NCBI RefSeq assembly: GCF_945957525.1
Contig: NZ_CAMFLA010000014.1
Location: 62,001 to 126,000, forward strand
Direction of reading: 5' to 3'
Source of the DNA: an uncultured Aquitalea sp.
GTDB lineage: Bacteria > Pseudomonadota > Gammaproteobacteria > Burkholderiales > Chromobacteriaceae
Length of the DNA stretch: 64,000 nt
The position numbers were made by a program, and so were the translations under genes. This document shows positions 53,773 to 62,493 of this stretch, in pieces (the stretch's first letter is position 1; the number at the start of each line of letters is the position of its first letter). The notes beneath the pieces were generated by a model. That model did not search any database and was not told the DNA's origin. It saw nothing but the letters and a program-made list of their open reading frames with translations.

Positions 53773-54892
53773 CGCCCAGAGCGCCGGGATGCTGGTTCAC
53801 CAGCTTCCACGGCAGCACGCTCCATTCCGGGTATTCGCAAGCGCGCGCTACCCGCGGGAAAGACGGCCCCACATACAGGCCCTTGGGCGTGAGATACCAG
53901 CTGACAAATTGCCATACCGACGGATCGTTGTAATCGCAACCCTCAGGGTCGGACACCATGTCCTTGGGGTGTTGTTGTTTCATGGCGCGCTGCAGCCAGG
54001 GGCCCAACGTTTTTTCTTCGTATTGGTAGTCCACGCGGCTGCCGTCTGTCTTGCGCGGCAATCTGACCTCAGCCTTGCCCAGCCAGAGCAAGTCTTCCAG
54101 TTGCAATTCCTTGCCGGTTTTCAGATCCAGATTGATGGGGTTGTCGCCAAAATCGGGATGCGCGCCGCCGCAGTAATAGCTGGTGAATACGCTGGCGCTG
54201 AAGAAGCGGCCATTGATGAAGCGCGGGGTGATGGTTTGCTCATAATCGCCGCCGCCGGACGAGCGCGCCGCGCCGCCCATGCAGCCGAAGTAGCCGCTGA
54301 CCTCGCGCCACTGCCGTTCGGCCAGCATGCGATTGAGGCGCGTCAGCGTGTCGGCGGGCAAGCCGTCCTGCACGCGGAAGAGAGTGATCTTGCTCACCGG
54401 CTCTTCCATCCATTGCAGGTTGTAGCCGTTGAATTTCTGCGTTTTGCCGGGTTTGAACACCAGCCCGCTCAAACGGGCGTAATCATAGGCGGACTCCTGC
54501 TTTGCCACTGCGGAAGCGGGGTCGAAGGGCCTCAGCGCGGCCACATCCAGCGGCACCAGTTCCATGGCCAAAGCAGTCTTGGCCTTGGGGCCTTTCCATT
54601 CGCCCACCCAGCCCTTGCCTTGTGGCTTGAGCACAATATCGATGCGCTCGCTGTCGTAGGGCAGGTTCTCGCCCAGGCTGAGCGCGCCGTCAGCGCCGCG
54701 CTTGCCGCTCAAAGCGATATCGGCGTGGTATTTGCGGTAGAAGTAGCGCCCGTCCACTTGGCCGTCCTGGCCCACGTCGAACTCCATGACGATGGGCGCG
54801 TTGCCCACCCGCCCCTGATACACCTGCGCGCCAGCCTGCACCGCGCCCGTTGCCAACAGCAGGAAGCCGCCCATGATATGCCTTGTTTTCAT
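53759..54892 (-). CDS. Secreted protein with DUF3298/RsiV-like C-terminal half
   Basis: A 377-residue protein with a signal peptide (MKTRHIMGGFLLLATGAVQAGA). The N-terminal half is a beta-rich domain (QVYQGRVGNAPIVMEFDVGQ). The C-terminal half has TPRFINGRFFSASVFTSYYC, GGAHPDFGDNPINLDLKTGK and LYVGPSFPRVARACEYPEW, resembling the PdaC/RsiV-like DUF3298 layout. Function unknown; a lysozyme-inhibitor or peptidoglycan-related role is conceivable but unproven. Confidence 0.75.
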   Translation of the reverse strand: MKTRHIMGGFLLLATGAVQAGAQVYQGRVGNAPIVMEFDVGQDGQVDGRYFYRKYHADIALSGKRGADGALSLGENLPYDSERIDIVLKPQGKGWVGEWKGPKAKTALAMELVPLDVAALRPFDPASAVAKQESAYDYARLSGLVFKPGKTQKFNGYNLQWMEEPVSKITLFRVQDGLPADTLTRLNRMLAERQWREVSGYFGCMGGAARSSGGGDYEQTITPRFINGRFFSASVFTSYYCGGAHPDFGDNPINLDLKTGKELQLEDLLWLGKAEVRLPRKTDGSRVDYQYEEKTLGPWLQRAMKQQHPKDMVSDPEGCDYNDPSVWQFVSWYLTPKGLYVGPSFPRVARACEYPEWSVLPWKLVNQHPGALGVTQP

Positions 54893-54908
54893 TCGCTTTC
54901 CTTTCGAG

Positions 54909-54968
54909 CGGCTAACCCATTCCTGATGCTGCGTTGCGCCTCAGCCGTGAATCCGATTTTGTTAGCCG
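54909..54968. repeat. GGCTAAC-type dispersed palindromic repeat, copy 2
   Basis: A 60-base element with perfect 8-base inverted ends CGGCTAAC and GTTAGCCG. Inside it shares GATGCTGCGTTGCGCC and CTCAGCCGTGAA with 11851-11915. It lies just upstream of the secreted-protein gene. Confidence 0.65.
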
Positions 54969-55028
54969 TTCTTTGTTCCGCCGGCAAAAGCGCGTAGAGG
55001 CCCTGAGCTTTTGTAGGCGGGTCTTATC

Positions 55029-55072
55029 AAAAAAAAACAGCGCCAGACCCTTTGGAGGCCTGACGCTGCGGC
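55029..55072 (-). terminator. Rho-independent terminator of speB
   Basis: On the minus strand CAGCGTCAGGCC pairs with GGTCTGGCGCTG (two imperfect pairs) and is followed by a run of nine T. A CTTCGGCMAACC copy lies between it and the speB stop (55076-55085). Confidence 0.88.
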
Positions 55073-55088
55073 GGGTTCGGCAAACAGC

Positions 55089-56054
55089 TTACAGCTTGCC
55101 GGCCAGCTTGCGGTTGCGCATCAGGCACAGCATGTCACAGGCCAGGTGCGCGGCGGCAATCGCGGTGACTTCGCTTTGGTCGTAGGCCGGGGCCACTTCC
55201 ACCACGTCCATGCCGACGATATTGAGGTCGCCCAGATTGCGGACGATCTTCAAGGCTTGCGCGCTGGTCAGGCCGCCGGGCACCGGCGTACCGGTACCCG
55301 GCGCGGCGGACGGGTCCAGACAGTCGATATCGAAGGTCAGGTACACCGGATGGTCGCCGATCACCTCCTTGATGCGGGCGATGGTGGCGTCCACGCCATT
55401 GTCGTGCACCCACGGCGCGTCCAGCACGTTCAGACCCATGAAGTCGTCGTTCCAAGTGCGGATGCCCACTTGCACCGACTTGGCCGGGTCGATCAGGCCT
55501 TCCTTCACCGCCTTGTAAAACATGGTGCCGTGATTGAGGCTGTCCGGCTCGTCGTCCGGCCAAGTGTCGCAGTGCGCGTCAAAGTGCAACAGGGCCAGCG
55601 GCTTGCCGTACTTCTCGGCGTGCGCGATCAACAGCGGGTAGGTGACGAAGTGGTCGCCGCCAAAGGTCAGCATCTTGGCGCCGGAGGCCAGGATGTGTCG
55701 GGCGTGCTCGATGATGGACGGCTTGATGGTCAGCGGGTTGTGCGCATCGAACCAGCAATCGCCGTAGTCGATCACGGCCAGATCGTCGAAGGGGTCAAAG
55801 CCCCAGGGGAAGGGCTTGAGTTCGGCCAGCTGCACGCTGGCGGCGCGGATGGCCTGCGGGCCCATGCGCGCGCCGGAGCGGAAGGTGGTGGACAGGTCCA
55901 GCGGAATGCCGGACACCACCACATCGGCGCCGCTCAAATCGCGGCTGTAGTTGCGGCGCATGAAAGACAGCACGCCGGCATAGGTGTTTTCAATGGAAGA
56001 GCCGTACAGGCCCTGACGGCGGATGGCGCCGTCGCCCTTGATGATTTCAGACAT
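55089..56054 (-). CDS. speB: Agmatinase (ureohydrolase family)
   Basis: A 321-residue manganese ureohydrolase that turns agmatine into putrescine and urea. Metal-binding motifs: GGDHFVTYP near residue 133, LLHFDAHCDTW near 155 and LTFDIDCLDPSAAPGTGTP near 236. ATG 56054 has GGAGAG seven bases upstream. Guanidinobutyrase is a possible alternative in the same family. No speA is adjacent. Confidence 0.9.
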   Translation of the reverse strand: MSEIIKGDGAIRRQGLYGSSIENTYAGVLSFMRRNYSRDLSGADVVVSGIPLDLSTTFRSGARMGPQAIRAASVQLAELKPFPWGFDPFDDLAVIDYGDCWFDAHNPLTIKPSIIEHARHILASGAKMLTFGGDHFVTYPLLIAHAEKYGKPLALLHFDAHCDTWPDDEPDSLNHGTMFYKAVKEGLIDPAKSVQVGIRTWNDDFMGLNVLDAPWVHDNGVDATIARIKEVIGDHPVYLTFDIDCLDPSAAPGTGTPVPGGLTSAQALKIVRNLGDLNIVGMDVVEVAPAYDQSEVTAIAAAHLACDMLCLMRNRKLAGKL

Positions 56055-56286
56055 GAACTCTCCGTCAGAGAAGAGTACGCCGGCCATGCCACGCCCCATT
56101 TTCATGCAAAATGAATGATGATTTAATGGTGCGAAACCGACGATTGCCGTCCATCTTGCACAGCCGACGGGTTAAGGCTGCCGCGCCCCACGGCGCGGAA
56201 CCGGCAGTGTGCCGCGAGTGCGGCCGCTGTTCAAGGTTTGCCGAAGACGGCGATGCGTAATCGCCACGCCGCAGACAGGAAACCCC

Positions 56287-57411
56287 ATGACCGAAAACGC
56301 CGAAAACCGCATCCAGCCGGGTTTTACCCCATCGCCCGCCCCCGCCGCGCCGCCGCCCGCCGCGCCGCTGCGCTTTACCTTCAGCGGCGACGGCGCGGAG
56401 TTCTTCCGCATCTGGTTCGTCAATATCCTGTTATCCATCCTCACGCTGGGCATCTACTCCGCCTGGGGCAAAGTGCGCACGCAAAAGTACCTGTACGGCC
56501 ACACCCGCTTTGCCGGTTCCGGCTTCGACTACCACGGCAAACCACTGGCCATTCTCAAGGGTCGCGCGCTGATTGTCGGCGTGATCGTGCTGCTGGCCGT
56601 GGCCAAGCAGGTATCGCCGCTGCTGGAGCTGGGCATGTATCTGGGTCTGGCGCTGTTTCTGCCGTGGGCGGTCACCGCCGCCATGCGCTTCCGTTTGCGC
56701 AATACCAGTTGGCGCCAGATGCGCTTCAATTTCCGCGCCACCACGTGGGAAACCTCCAGCCAGATCGCCATGAATATCGTCATCGTGGTGCTGACGCTGG
56801 GCTTTGGCCTGCCCTACGCCCGCCACCGGCTGCATCAGTTTCTGGTGGGACACAGCTGGTTCGGCAACGCGCGCTTCGACATGAGCCGCTGCGTGCGCGA
56901 ATACTACGGCGTATGGTTCAAGGGCATCCTGATGGCCATTGGCGCTTCGGTAGCCTTGGTTGTCGTCGGCCTGATCTTCACCTTCGGACTAGGCATTGTC
57001 AGCGGTGGCGGTAAAACAGCGTTCGGTATCGGCATCGTGCTTTATGTAGTGCTGGCCTACCTGTTTTTACTGGTGATGTGGATGTCGGTGGGCCAGATCA
57101 TCCACGACGGCTTCAGCAACGCCATGTGGAACCACACCGTACTCAACAGCGATGGCCGCCTGCACCGCTTCCAGAGCGGCATGACGCTGGGCGGGCTGGC
57201 CAGGCTGCACGCCGGCAACGCCATCCTGATTTTGCTGTCGGCCGGCTTTTACTATCCTTTTGCCAAATTGCGGGTGCTGGACTACAGATTAAGCAATCTG
57301 ACCGTTTTTCCCGATGACAACCTTGACGCCATCCGCGCCCGCCCCCTGAGCGACAATGCCGCGCTGGGCGACGCCGCCGCGGACGGTTTCGAACTGGATC
57401 TGGGCCTATGA
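56287..57411 (+). CDS. YjgN-like DUF898 membrane protein
   Basis: A 374-residue inner-membrane protein with a Pro/Ala-rich N-terminus and about six to seven membrane helices. FTFSGDGAEFFRIWFVNILL at residues 32-51 and GIYSAWGKVRTQKYLYGHTR at about 57-76 are family hallmarks. Function unknown. ATG 56287 has CAGGAAA upstream. It overlaps the M48 protease gene by four bases (ATGA); such DUF898-protease pairs recur in proteobacteria. Confidence 0.88.
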   Translation: MTENAENRIQPGFTPSPAPAAPPPAAPLRFTFSGDGAEFFRIWFVNILLSILTLGIYSAWGKVRTQKYLYGHTRFAGSGFDYHGKPLAILKGRALIVGVIVLLAVAKQVSPLLELGMYLGLALFLPWAVTAAMRFRLRNTSWRQMRFNFRATTWETSSQIAMNIVIVVLTLGFGLPYARHRLHQFLVGHSWFGNARFDMSRCVREYYGVWFKGILMAIGASVALVVVGLIFTFGLGIVSGGGKTAFGIGIVLYVVLAYLFLLVMWMSVGQIIHDGFSNAMWNHTVLNSDGRLHRFQSGMTLGGLARLHAGNAILILLSAGFYYPFAKLRVLDYRLSNLTVFPDDNLDAIRARPLSDNAALGDAAADGFELDLGL

Positions 57412-58409
57412 GCTTGCCGGGCAGTTATCTGGATGGCCGCAGCCCCGTGCCGCGGCCGGTGATGCTGGAACGGGACCACCACCAGCTGGTATTCACGGAC
57501 GGCGTGAAGACGCATCGCTATCCCGCCGGCCAAGTGGATTTCGAAACCGGCCTGCCCGGGCTGCCCGACAAGCTGCGCCTGCCGGACGGCGGCGTGATTG
57601 AAGTGGCGCAACAACACCGCTGCCGCCACATGGCGGGCGGACCGCCGCCATGGGAGCGCCTCTTGGCATGGCTGCACGGCGGCTGGACCATCCTGGTGGT
57701 ATTGCTGATCGCCACCGTGGCGGCGGTGTGGTTCGCCTACCGCGACGGCCTGCCCTGGCTGGCGGCCAAGGTGGTACGGCAAACACCGGTCGCCATGGAA
57801 AAACAGATGGCAGAGCAAACCATGGCCCTGCTGAACAAAACCGTCAATCTGCGTCCCTCCGGCCTCAGCGACGCCCGCCAGCGCCAGCTGCAAGGCCTGC
57901 TGGATCAGGTCAAACCCGCCAATAGTCCCTATCACTACGAACTGACGCTGGTGGATTCCGCCGACATCGGCCCCAACGCTTTCGCCCTGCCGGGCGGGCA
58001 CGTGCTCATGACCGATCAACTGGTGCGAGCCGCCAAATCCGACGACGAAATCATGGCGGTGCTAGCGCATGAGGCCGGCCACGTGGAAAACCGGCATGGC
58101 CTGCGCAGCGTGGTGCAATATGGCGGCGTATCGCTAGCCATTACCTTGCTGACCGGCGACAGCACCTCCATGCTGGCGCTGGCCCCGGCCCTGCTGGCCG
58201 ACATGAAATACTCAAGGGATTTTGAACGCGAAGCAGACCATTTCGCCTTCACGCAGCTGGAAGCCCGCCATGTTTCGCCTTGCGTGCTGGGGCAATTTCT
58301 GCAGCGCATGAGCGGCCGCGACGACGGTTCGGCCAACCTGCTGGCCAGCCATCCGTCAACCGAAGAGCGCAGCCACCCCAACGGGGCACAGTGCCCGGCA
58401 GGCGGTTGA
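57408..58409 (+). CDS. M48 family membrane metalloprotease
   Basis: A 333-residue protein: a cytoplasmic N-terminal domain of about 85 residues, one membrane helix (about 89-110, GGWTILVVLLIATVAAVWFA), then a periplasmic M48 domain with HEAGH near residue 221 and FEREADHFAFTQLE near 273. Last part ends soon after HPSTEERSHP, with no TPR repeats. It is coupled to the DUF898 gene and may act on a shared membrane substrate. CTTCGGCMAACC copy at 58328. Confidence 0.88.
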   Translation: MSLPGSYLDGRSPVPRPVMLERDHHQLVFTDGVKTHRYPAGQVDFETGLPGLPDKLRLPDGGVIEVAQQHRCRHMAGGPPPWERLLAWLHGGWTILVVLLIATVAAVWFAYRDGLPWLAAKVVRQTPVAMEKQMAEQTMALLNKTVNLRPSGLSDARQRQLQGLLDQVKPANSPYHYELTLVDSADIGPNAFALPGGHVLMTDQLVRAAKSDDEIMAVLAHEAGHVENRHGLRSVVQYGGVSLAITLLTGDSTSMLALAPALLADMKYSRDFEREADHFAFTQLEARHVSPCVLGQFLQRMSGRDDGSANLLASHPSTEERSHPNGAQCPAGG

Positions 58410-58435
58410 AACACGGTTGCCTCCCGTGCTCATGA

Positions 58436-59230
58436 CTATCGTCCTTGCCGGCCCTGCTGCAGGTGATGCCACCACCAGCGCCAGCGCAGACGCATGTCGT
58501 ACCACACCGGCCGCAAACCAAGCGTAAACAGCAAGGCCGCCAGCGGCAGCGTGAAGGCGTAGCCCAGATGCTTGAAGCCCAGCGCGCCCACCACGCCGCC
58601 GGCGAAGAAGGACAGCAGAATCATCAGGTAGACGAACAAGCGGTTGCGGTTGGCCTGCACTGCCTTGACGCGCGGATTCTGCCCCCGGTTGAAATAGCTC
58701 ATTTTGGTCAGTTCGATGCCAATGTCAGTGGCGATGCCGGTCATGTGCGTGGAGCGCAGCAAGCCGCCGGACAGCTTGGTCACGATGGTGTTGTGCATGC
58801 CCATGATGAAACACAGCAGCATCACCGTCACCGGCGTAAAAAACCCGCGATGCAGCGACAAGACAGCGCCCAGCAGGCCGAACACCAGCAGCAGGCCGGC
58901 CTCCTCCATCATCGACACGCCATAGCCGCCGCGCAGGCGCTGACGCCGCGCCCACAGGATCAGCCAGGTGGAGTGCATGGCGCCCAGCACAAAACACACC
59001 AGCATCACCAACAGCGACAGCGCCAGCCGCACCTCGCCCAGTGCCAGATGATCCGCCATGCCGGACACGATGCCGGACATGTGCGAGGTGTAACGATGCA
59101 CGGCGAGAAAGCCGCCGGCGTTGAGCGCACCGGCAATGAAGGCCATGGACGCGCCCAGCTGACGCAGGGTGCGATCGTTGAAGCTGCCCCGGTCCAGCAG
59201 GCGGGTGATATTGGATGAGTGGCGCGACAT
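58436..59230 (-). CDS. YoaK-like DUF1275 membrane protein
   Basis: A 264-residue inner-membrane protein with about six helices. FIAGALNAGGFLAVHRYTSH near residue 33, MSGIVSGMADHLALG near 53 and GMHNTIVTKLSGGLLRSTHM near 146 are DUF1275 hallmarks. Transport is assumed for the family but the substrate is unknown. ATG 59230 is chosen over the in-frame TTG at 59242. Confidence 0.88.
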   Translation of the reverse strand: MSRHSSNITRLLDRGSFNDRTLRQLGASMAFIAGALNAGGFLAVHRYTSHMSGIVSGMADHLALGEVRLALSLLVMLVCFVLGAMHSTWLILWARRQRLRGGYGVSMMEEAGLLLVFGLLGAVLSLHRGFFTPVTVMLLCFIMGMHNTIVTKLSGGLLRSTHMTGIATDIGIELTKMSYFNRGQNPRVKAVQANRNRLFVYLMILLSFFAGGVVGALGFKHLGYAFTLPLAALLFTLGLRPVWYDMRLRWRWWWHHLQQGRQGR

Positions 59231-59341
59231 GGGTATCTGCAAAATGGACAGCGGCAGCTCAGGGCTGCCGCTGGGTCATCATCCGTCGCCAGACGGCGTC
59301 AGGCAAGCCCCATCAAGCCGGGGTTTGCCGAAGAACAAGGG

Positions 59342-60223
59342 TTAACGACAGGCTTGCAGCGCAATCCCCGGCGTCAGGCGCCTCTGCAGCGCGCGCAGTT
59401 TGTCGGCCTGCTGCGGGTCCAGCCCCTTGAATGTCAGCAGCGTGGCATTGGACTTCTGCCCCTTCTGTTGCATGGCCGCCTTGTCGAAGCCGGCAGCCTT
59501 GATCTTGGCCACCATGGCCTTGGCGGCGTCTTCCTTGCCAAACAGGCCCAGCGACACGCTGCCCTTGAAGTCTTCATTGCTGACAATGTAATTGTCGAAG
59601 CCCTTGTCTTTCAGCTCGGCGGACAAGGTCTGGGTTTCCGAGCGGGTAGCCAGCGGCGGGTGGTAGACCCAGAACTTGCCATTGCCCTTGGTTTCTCCCT
59701 TGTCGCTTTCCACCAGCTGTTCCGGCTTCAGATGCAGCGAGGGCAAGCCGCCCTTCACCCGCTGCAGCAGATGGCTTTCCAGCGCGCCCCAGTCATAGCA
59801 GGCCAACTCGGGCTTGGCGTCCTGCTTAGTCTCGGCCTTGCCGGCGGGTTTGCTATCCGCTTTGGCGTCCGTCTTGGCCGGCTTTTTGTCGTCGACGGGC
59901 TTTTTCTCGTCTTTCGCCGGCTTGTCTGCCGCCGGTTTATCGGCCTTGGCGGCGGAGGCGGCTTCCGGCTTGATCGCGCCCGCAGCAGAAGCATCCGCCT
60001 TGCCCAGTTCGGCAGCGGTCGGTTTTTCCGTGGCGGGCATGGAAGCGGCAGCCGGGGCGCTGGCCTCCGGCGCCGAGGCCGGCTTCCAGTCGGCCGGCAG
60101 CAGCTTGACCTGATTGGGACTGATTTCCTGCGCATGCGCGTCGCCCACGGGCCGCTGCTTCAAGGAACCGTAGCCCGCCACCAGCAGGTTGAGCACCACC
60201 ACCACTACCAGAAACCACTTCAT
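59342..60223 (-). CDS. SPOR-domain protein downstream of coaX
   Basis: A 293-residue protein with a membrane anchor (residues 3-19), a long Ala/Lys/Pro-rich, low-complexity linker (about 45-140), and a C-terminal SPOR domain (ATRSETQTLSAELKDKGFDN, SLGLFGKEDAAKAMVAKIKA). SPOR domains bind denuded septal peptidoglycan. It overlaps coaX by four bases. The birA-coaX-SPOR order is a known Neisseriales arrangement. Confidence 0.88.
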   Translation of the reverse strand: MKWFLVVVVVLNLLVAGYGSLKQRPVGDAHAQEISPNQVKLLPADWKPASAPEASAPAAASMPATEKPTAAELGKADASAAGAIKPEAASAAKADKPAADKPAKDEKKPVDDKKPAKTDAKADSKPAGKAETKQDAKPELACYDWGALESHLLQRVKGGLPSLHLKPEQLVESDKGETKGNGKFWVYHPPLATRSETQTLSAELKDKGFDNYIVSNEDFKGSVSLGLFGKEDAAKAMVAKIKAAGFDKAAMQQKGQKSNATLLTFKGLDPQQADKLRALQRRLTPGIALQACR

Positions 60224-60936
60224 GTCGACTCTGCCACTCTCAATAGTCCTGTCAGGACCAGATTATCCACGATACGCGCCGGCGCCGCGAGTTGCGGGGC
60301 CAGCAAGGCGGCGTCGCCACCAGTCAGCATCACCTCGGGCAAGGCGCGGCCGGTACGTTCGGCCAACTGTCGCCGCATGTTCTCTATGGCGCCGCATTGC
60401 GCCGCCATCACGCCGCTGGCCAAGGCCGCCTCCGTGCCCTGCGGGAAGTTTTCCAGCTGGCCAGCAGGGCGATCCAGCTGGGCGGTGCCGCGCGCCAGAC
60501 TGCTCAACATCAACTGCCTGCCGGGCAAAATATAACCGCCCAAGTAGTCGCCCTCGGCGGTCAGCGCCTCCACGGTCAGCGCCGTGCCCGCACAGGCCAC
60601 CACCACATCGTCCCGACACAGGCTGCGCGCACCCAGCACCGCCAGCCAGCGGTCGGCCCCCTGCTCGGCGGGGTTACGATAATGATTGCGCACATCGCCA
60701 AATTCGGCCGCGCTGCGCACCCAGCGCCACGGGCAAGCAGCCGCCGCTTGCAAGGCCGCGGTTACTTCCGGCCTGGCCACGCTGGCGCCGGCGGCCCGGG
60801 TCAGCGGCCATGCCGCCCATTGCGGCTTGAGGGCGGCGATATCGGCATGCGCCACCGCGCCCTGCGCCACCCAGTCGCGACCATCGTGCACTGCCCATTT
60901 CACCCGGCTGTTGCCGGCGTCCACCAGCAGTCTCAT
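60220..60936 (-). CDS. coaX: Type III pantothenate kinase
   Basis: A 238-residue ASKHA-fold kinase for the first step of CoA synthesis. LLVDAGNSRVKWAVHDG at the N-terminus, EQGADRWLAVLGARSL near 93 (substrate-binding GADR), and VVACAGTALTVEALTAEGDY near 111 are typical. It overlaps birA and the SPOR gene by four bases each. CTTCGGCMAACC copy at 60358-60367. Confidence 0.95.
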   Translation of the reverse strand: MRLLVDAGNSRVKWAVHDGRDWVAQGAVAHADIAALKPQWAAWPLTRAAGASVARPEVTAALQAAAACPWRWVRSAAEFGDVRNHYRNPAEQGADRWLAVLGARSLCRDDVVVACAGTALTVEALTAEGDYLGGYILPGRQLMLSSLARGTAQLDRPAGQLENFPQGTEAALASGVMAAQCGAIENMRRQLAERTGRALPEVMLTGGDAALLAPQLAAPARIVDNLVLTGLLRVAEST

Positions 60937-61898
60937 GCGCGGCTCCGCAAACTGACTTCACCTACATGGAACACGCGCACGCCGTCGGTGGTTTCTACCA
61001 GCAGCGCGCCGTTTTCCGCCACGCCGCGCGCTACGCCGTCCACCGGCTCGCCATGAGAGAACGACAGCCGCACCGGCGCGTTGTGGTGGCTGGACCAGCG
61101 CATCCACTCCTCCTGAAACGGCGCGAAACCTTCGCGATTGAATTGCTCCAGCACGGCGGCCAGCTCGTTCAGCACCTCCGCCAGCAAGGTGTTTCGGCCA
61201 ACGTGAATGCCCACATCGCTCAGCGCGGCTACGGGTTGATCCACCTCGCCCGGCGCGCTGACATTGAGACCGATGCCGATCACAACAGCCGCCGGGCCCA
61301 GCGCGTCGCCGGACAGTTCGATCAGAATGCCGGCCAGCTTGCGACCGGACAGCAATACATCATTGGGCCACTTCAATTGCACCGGCGCGCCAAGGCGCAG
61401 CATGGCGCGCGCCAGCGCGATGCCCACCACCAGCGACAGGCCGGCCAGCTGCGCCAACCCGCGATCAAAGCGCCACAGCAAAGAGAAGGTCAGCCCCGCG
61501 CCCAGCTTCATTTGCCAGCGCCGCCCCAGCCGCCCCCGGCCTGCGGTCTGCATCTCCGCCGCCAGCACCAGGCCGTGCAAGCCGCCATTGGCGGCGCGGG
61601 CGGTCAGCTGGGTATTGGTGGAATCGGTCCGCTCAGCCACCGCCAGCGTAAAAACGTCCGCCGCGTCCGGCGACAGCGCCTCGCGCACGCGGGCCACATC
61701 CAGCCATTCAAAGGCTTCGGCCAACTTGTAGCCCTGCCCGCGCACGCTGAACACGGTCAGGCCCAGTTCTTCGGTAATAGCGTGCACCGCCTGCCAGACC
61801 AGTGTGCGGGAACAGCCCAACTCGCGCGCCATGTCTTCGCCGGAGTGAAAACGCCCGTCGGTCAGCAGGCGCAGCACGGCAAAAGCGTGCTCGCTCAC
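60933..61898 (-). CDS. birA: Biotin-[acetyl-CoA carboxylase] ligase / biotin repressor
   Basis: A 321-residue bifunctional protein. An N-terminal winged helix (LLTDGRFHSGEDMARELGCS) precedes the ligase domain with TAGRGRLGRRW near residue 118, LKWPNDVLLSGRKLAGILIE near 168 and a C-terminal SH3-like domain. It biotinylates AccB and may repress biotin genes. It overlaps rfaE2 and coaX by four bases each. CTTCGGCMAACC copies at 61193 and 61716. Confidence 0.95.
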   Translation of the reverse strand: MSEHAFAVLRLLTDGRFHSGEDMARELGCSRTLVWQAVHAITEELGLTVFSVRGQGYKLAEAFEWLDVARVREALSPDAADVFTLAVAERTDSTNTQLTARAANGGLHGLVLAAEMQTAGRGRLGRRWQMKLGAGLTFSLLWRFDRGLAQLAGLSLVVGIALARAMLRLGAPVQLKWPNDVLLSGRKLAGILIELSGDALGPAAVVIGIGLNVSAPGEVDQPVAALSDVGIHVGRNTLLAEVLNELAAVLEQFNREGFAPFQEEWMRWSSHHNAPVRLSFSHGEPVDGVARGVAENGALLVETTDGVRVFHVGEVSLRSRA

Positions 61899-62395
61899 GC
61901 CTTGCCCTCGTTGGCGCGGATCTTGCGGATGGTCTGGGTAGTGGAGGTGTCAAACAGGAAAGGAATGGAGTGCACGCTGCCGCCGCGCGCCAGCGTCTCT
62001 GCGCTGCCGACGATGCGGTCTATGCTCCAGTCGCCGCCTTTGACCAGCACATCGGGCTGCACCAATGCGATGAGGTCAGCCGGCGTATCGGTATCGAACC
62101 AGGTCACCAGGCTGACGCTTTCCAGCGACGCCAGCACAGCGGCGCGATTGAGTTCGTTGTTGATGGGACGATCCTCGCCCTTGCCCTGCCTCTTGACCGA
62201 GGCATCGGTATTCAGCCCCACCACCAGCGACGCGCCCAGCGCGCGCGCCTGAGCAAGATAGGTCACATGACCGCGGTGCAGGATGTCGAAACAGCCGTTG
62301 GTAAACACGATGGGGCGCGGCAACGCGGCTAGCTTGGCGGCCAGCTGCTCGGCATCGGCGATTTTGTCTTCGAATGCGGGGGCGGGATACGACAT
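61895..62395 (-). CDS. rfaE2: D-glycero-beta-D-manno-heptose 1-phosphate adenylyltransferase
   Basis: A 166-residue stand-alone cytidylyltransferase-fold enzyme (the C-terminal part of E. coli HldE) that makes ADP-heptose for lipopolysaccharide core. FTNGCFDILHRGHVTYLAQA near residue 30 with HRGH and VLVKGGDWSIDRIVGSAETL near 115. ATG 62395 has AAGGAAA upstream. It overlaps birA by four bases. Confidence 0.93.
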   Translation of the reverse strand: MSYPAPAFEDKIADAEQLAAKLAALPRPIVFTNGCFDILHRGHVTYLAQARALGASLVVGLNTDASVKRQGKGEDRPINNELNRAAVLASLESVSLVTWFDTDTPADLIALVQPDVLVKGGDWSIDRIVGSAETLARGGSVHSIPFLFDTSTTQTIRKIRANEGKA

Positions 62396-62432
62396 GGATT
62401 TCCTTGCGACTGAGAGCCTGACGGACAGAAAC

Positions 62433-62470
62433 GCCAACAGGGGGAGGTAGCATACCATCCCCCTGTTGGC
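62433..62470 (-). terminator. Terminator of the pilY1-pilin operon
   Basis: Perfect 13-base arms GCCAACAGGGGGA and TCCCCCTGTTGGC (62433-62445, 62458-62470), 24 bases after the pilin stop. The T-tail on the minus strand is short (CGTTTCTG). Confidence 0.7.
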
Positions 62471-62493
62471 TATCCCAAATCAGCCGGCTGCGC

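Noticed and set aside
59800-60110. Repetitive Lys/Ala/Pro-rich tract as a possible tandem repeat
   Set aside because: It is the low-complexity linker of the SPOR-domain protein, with no regular period.
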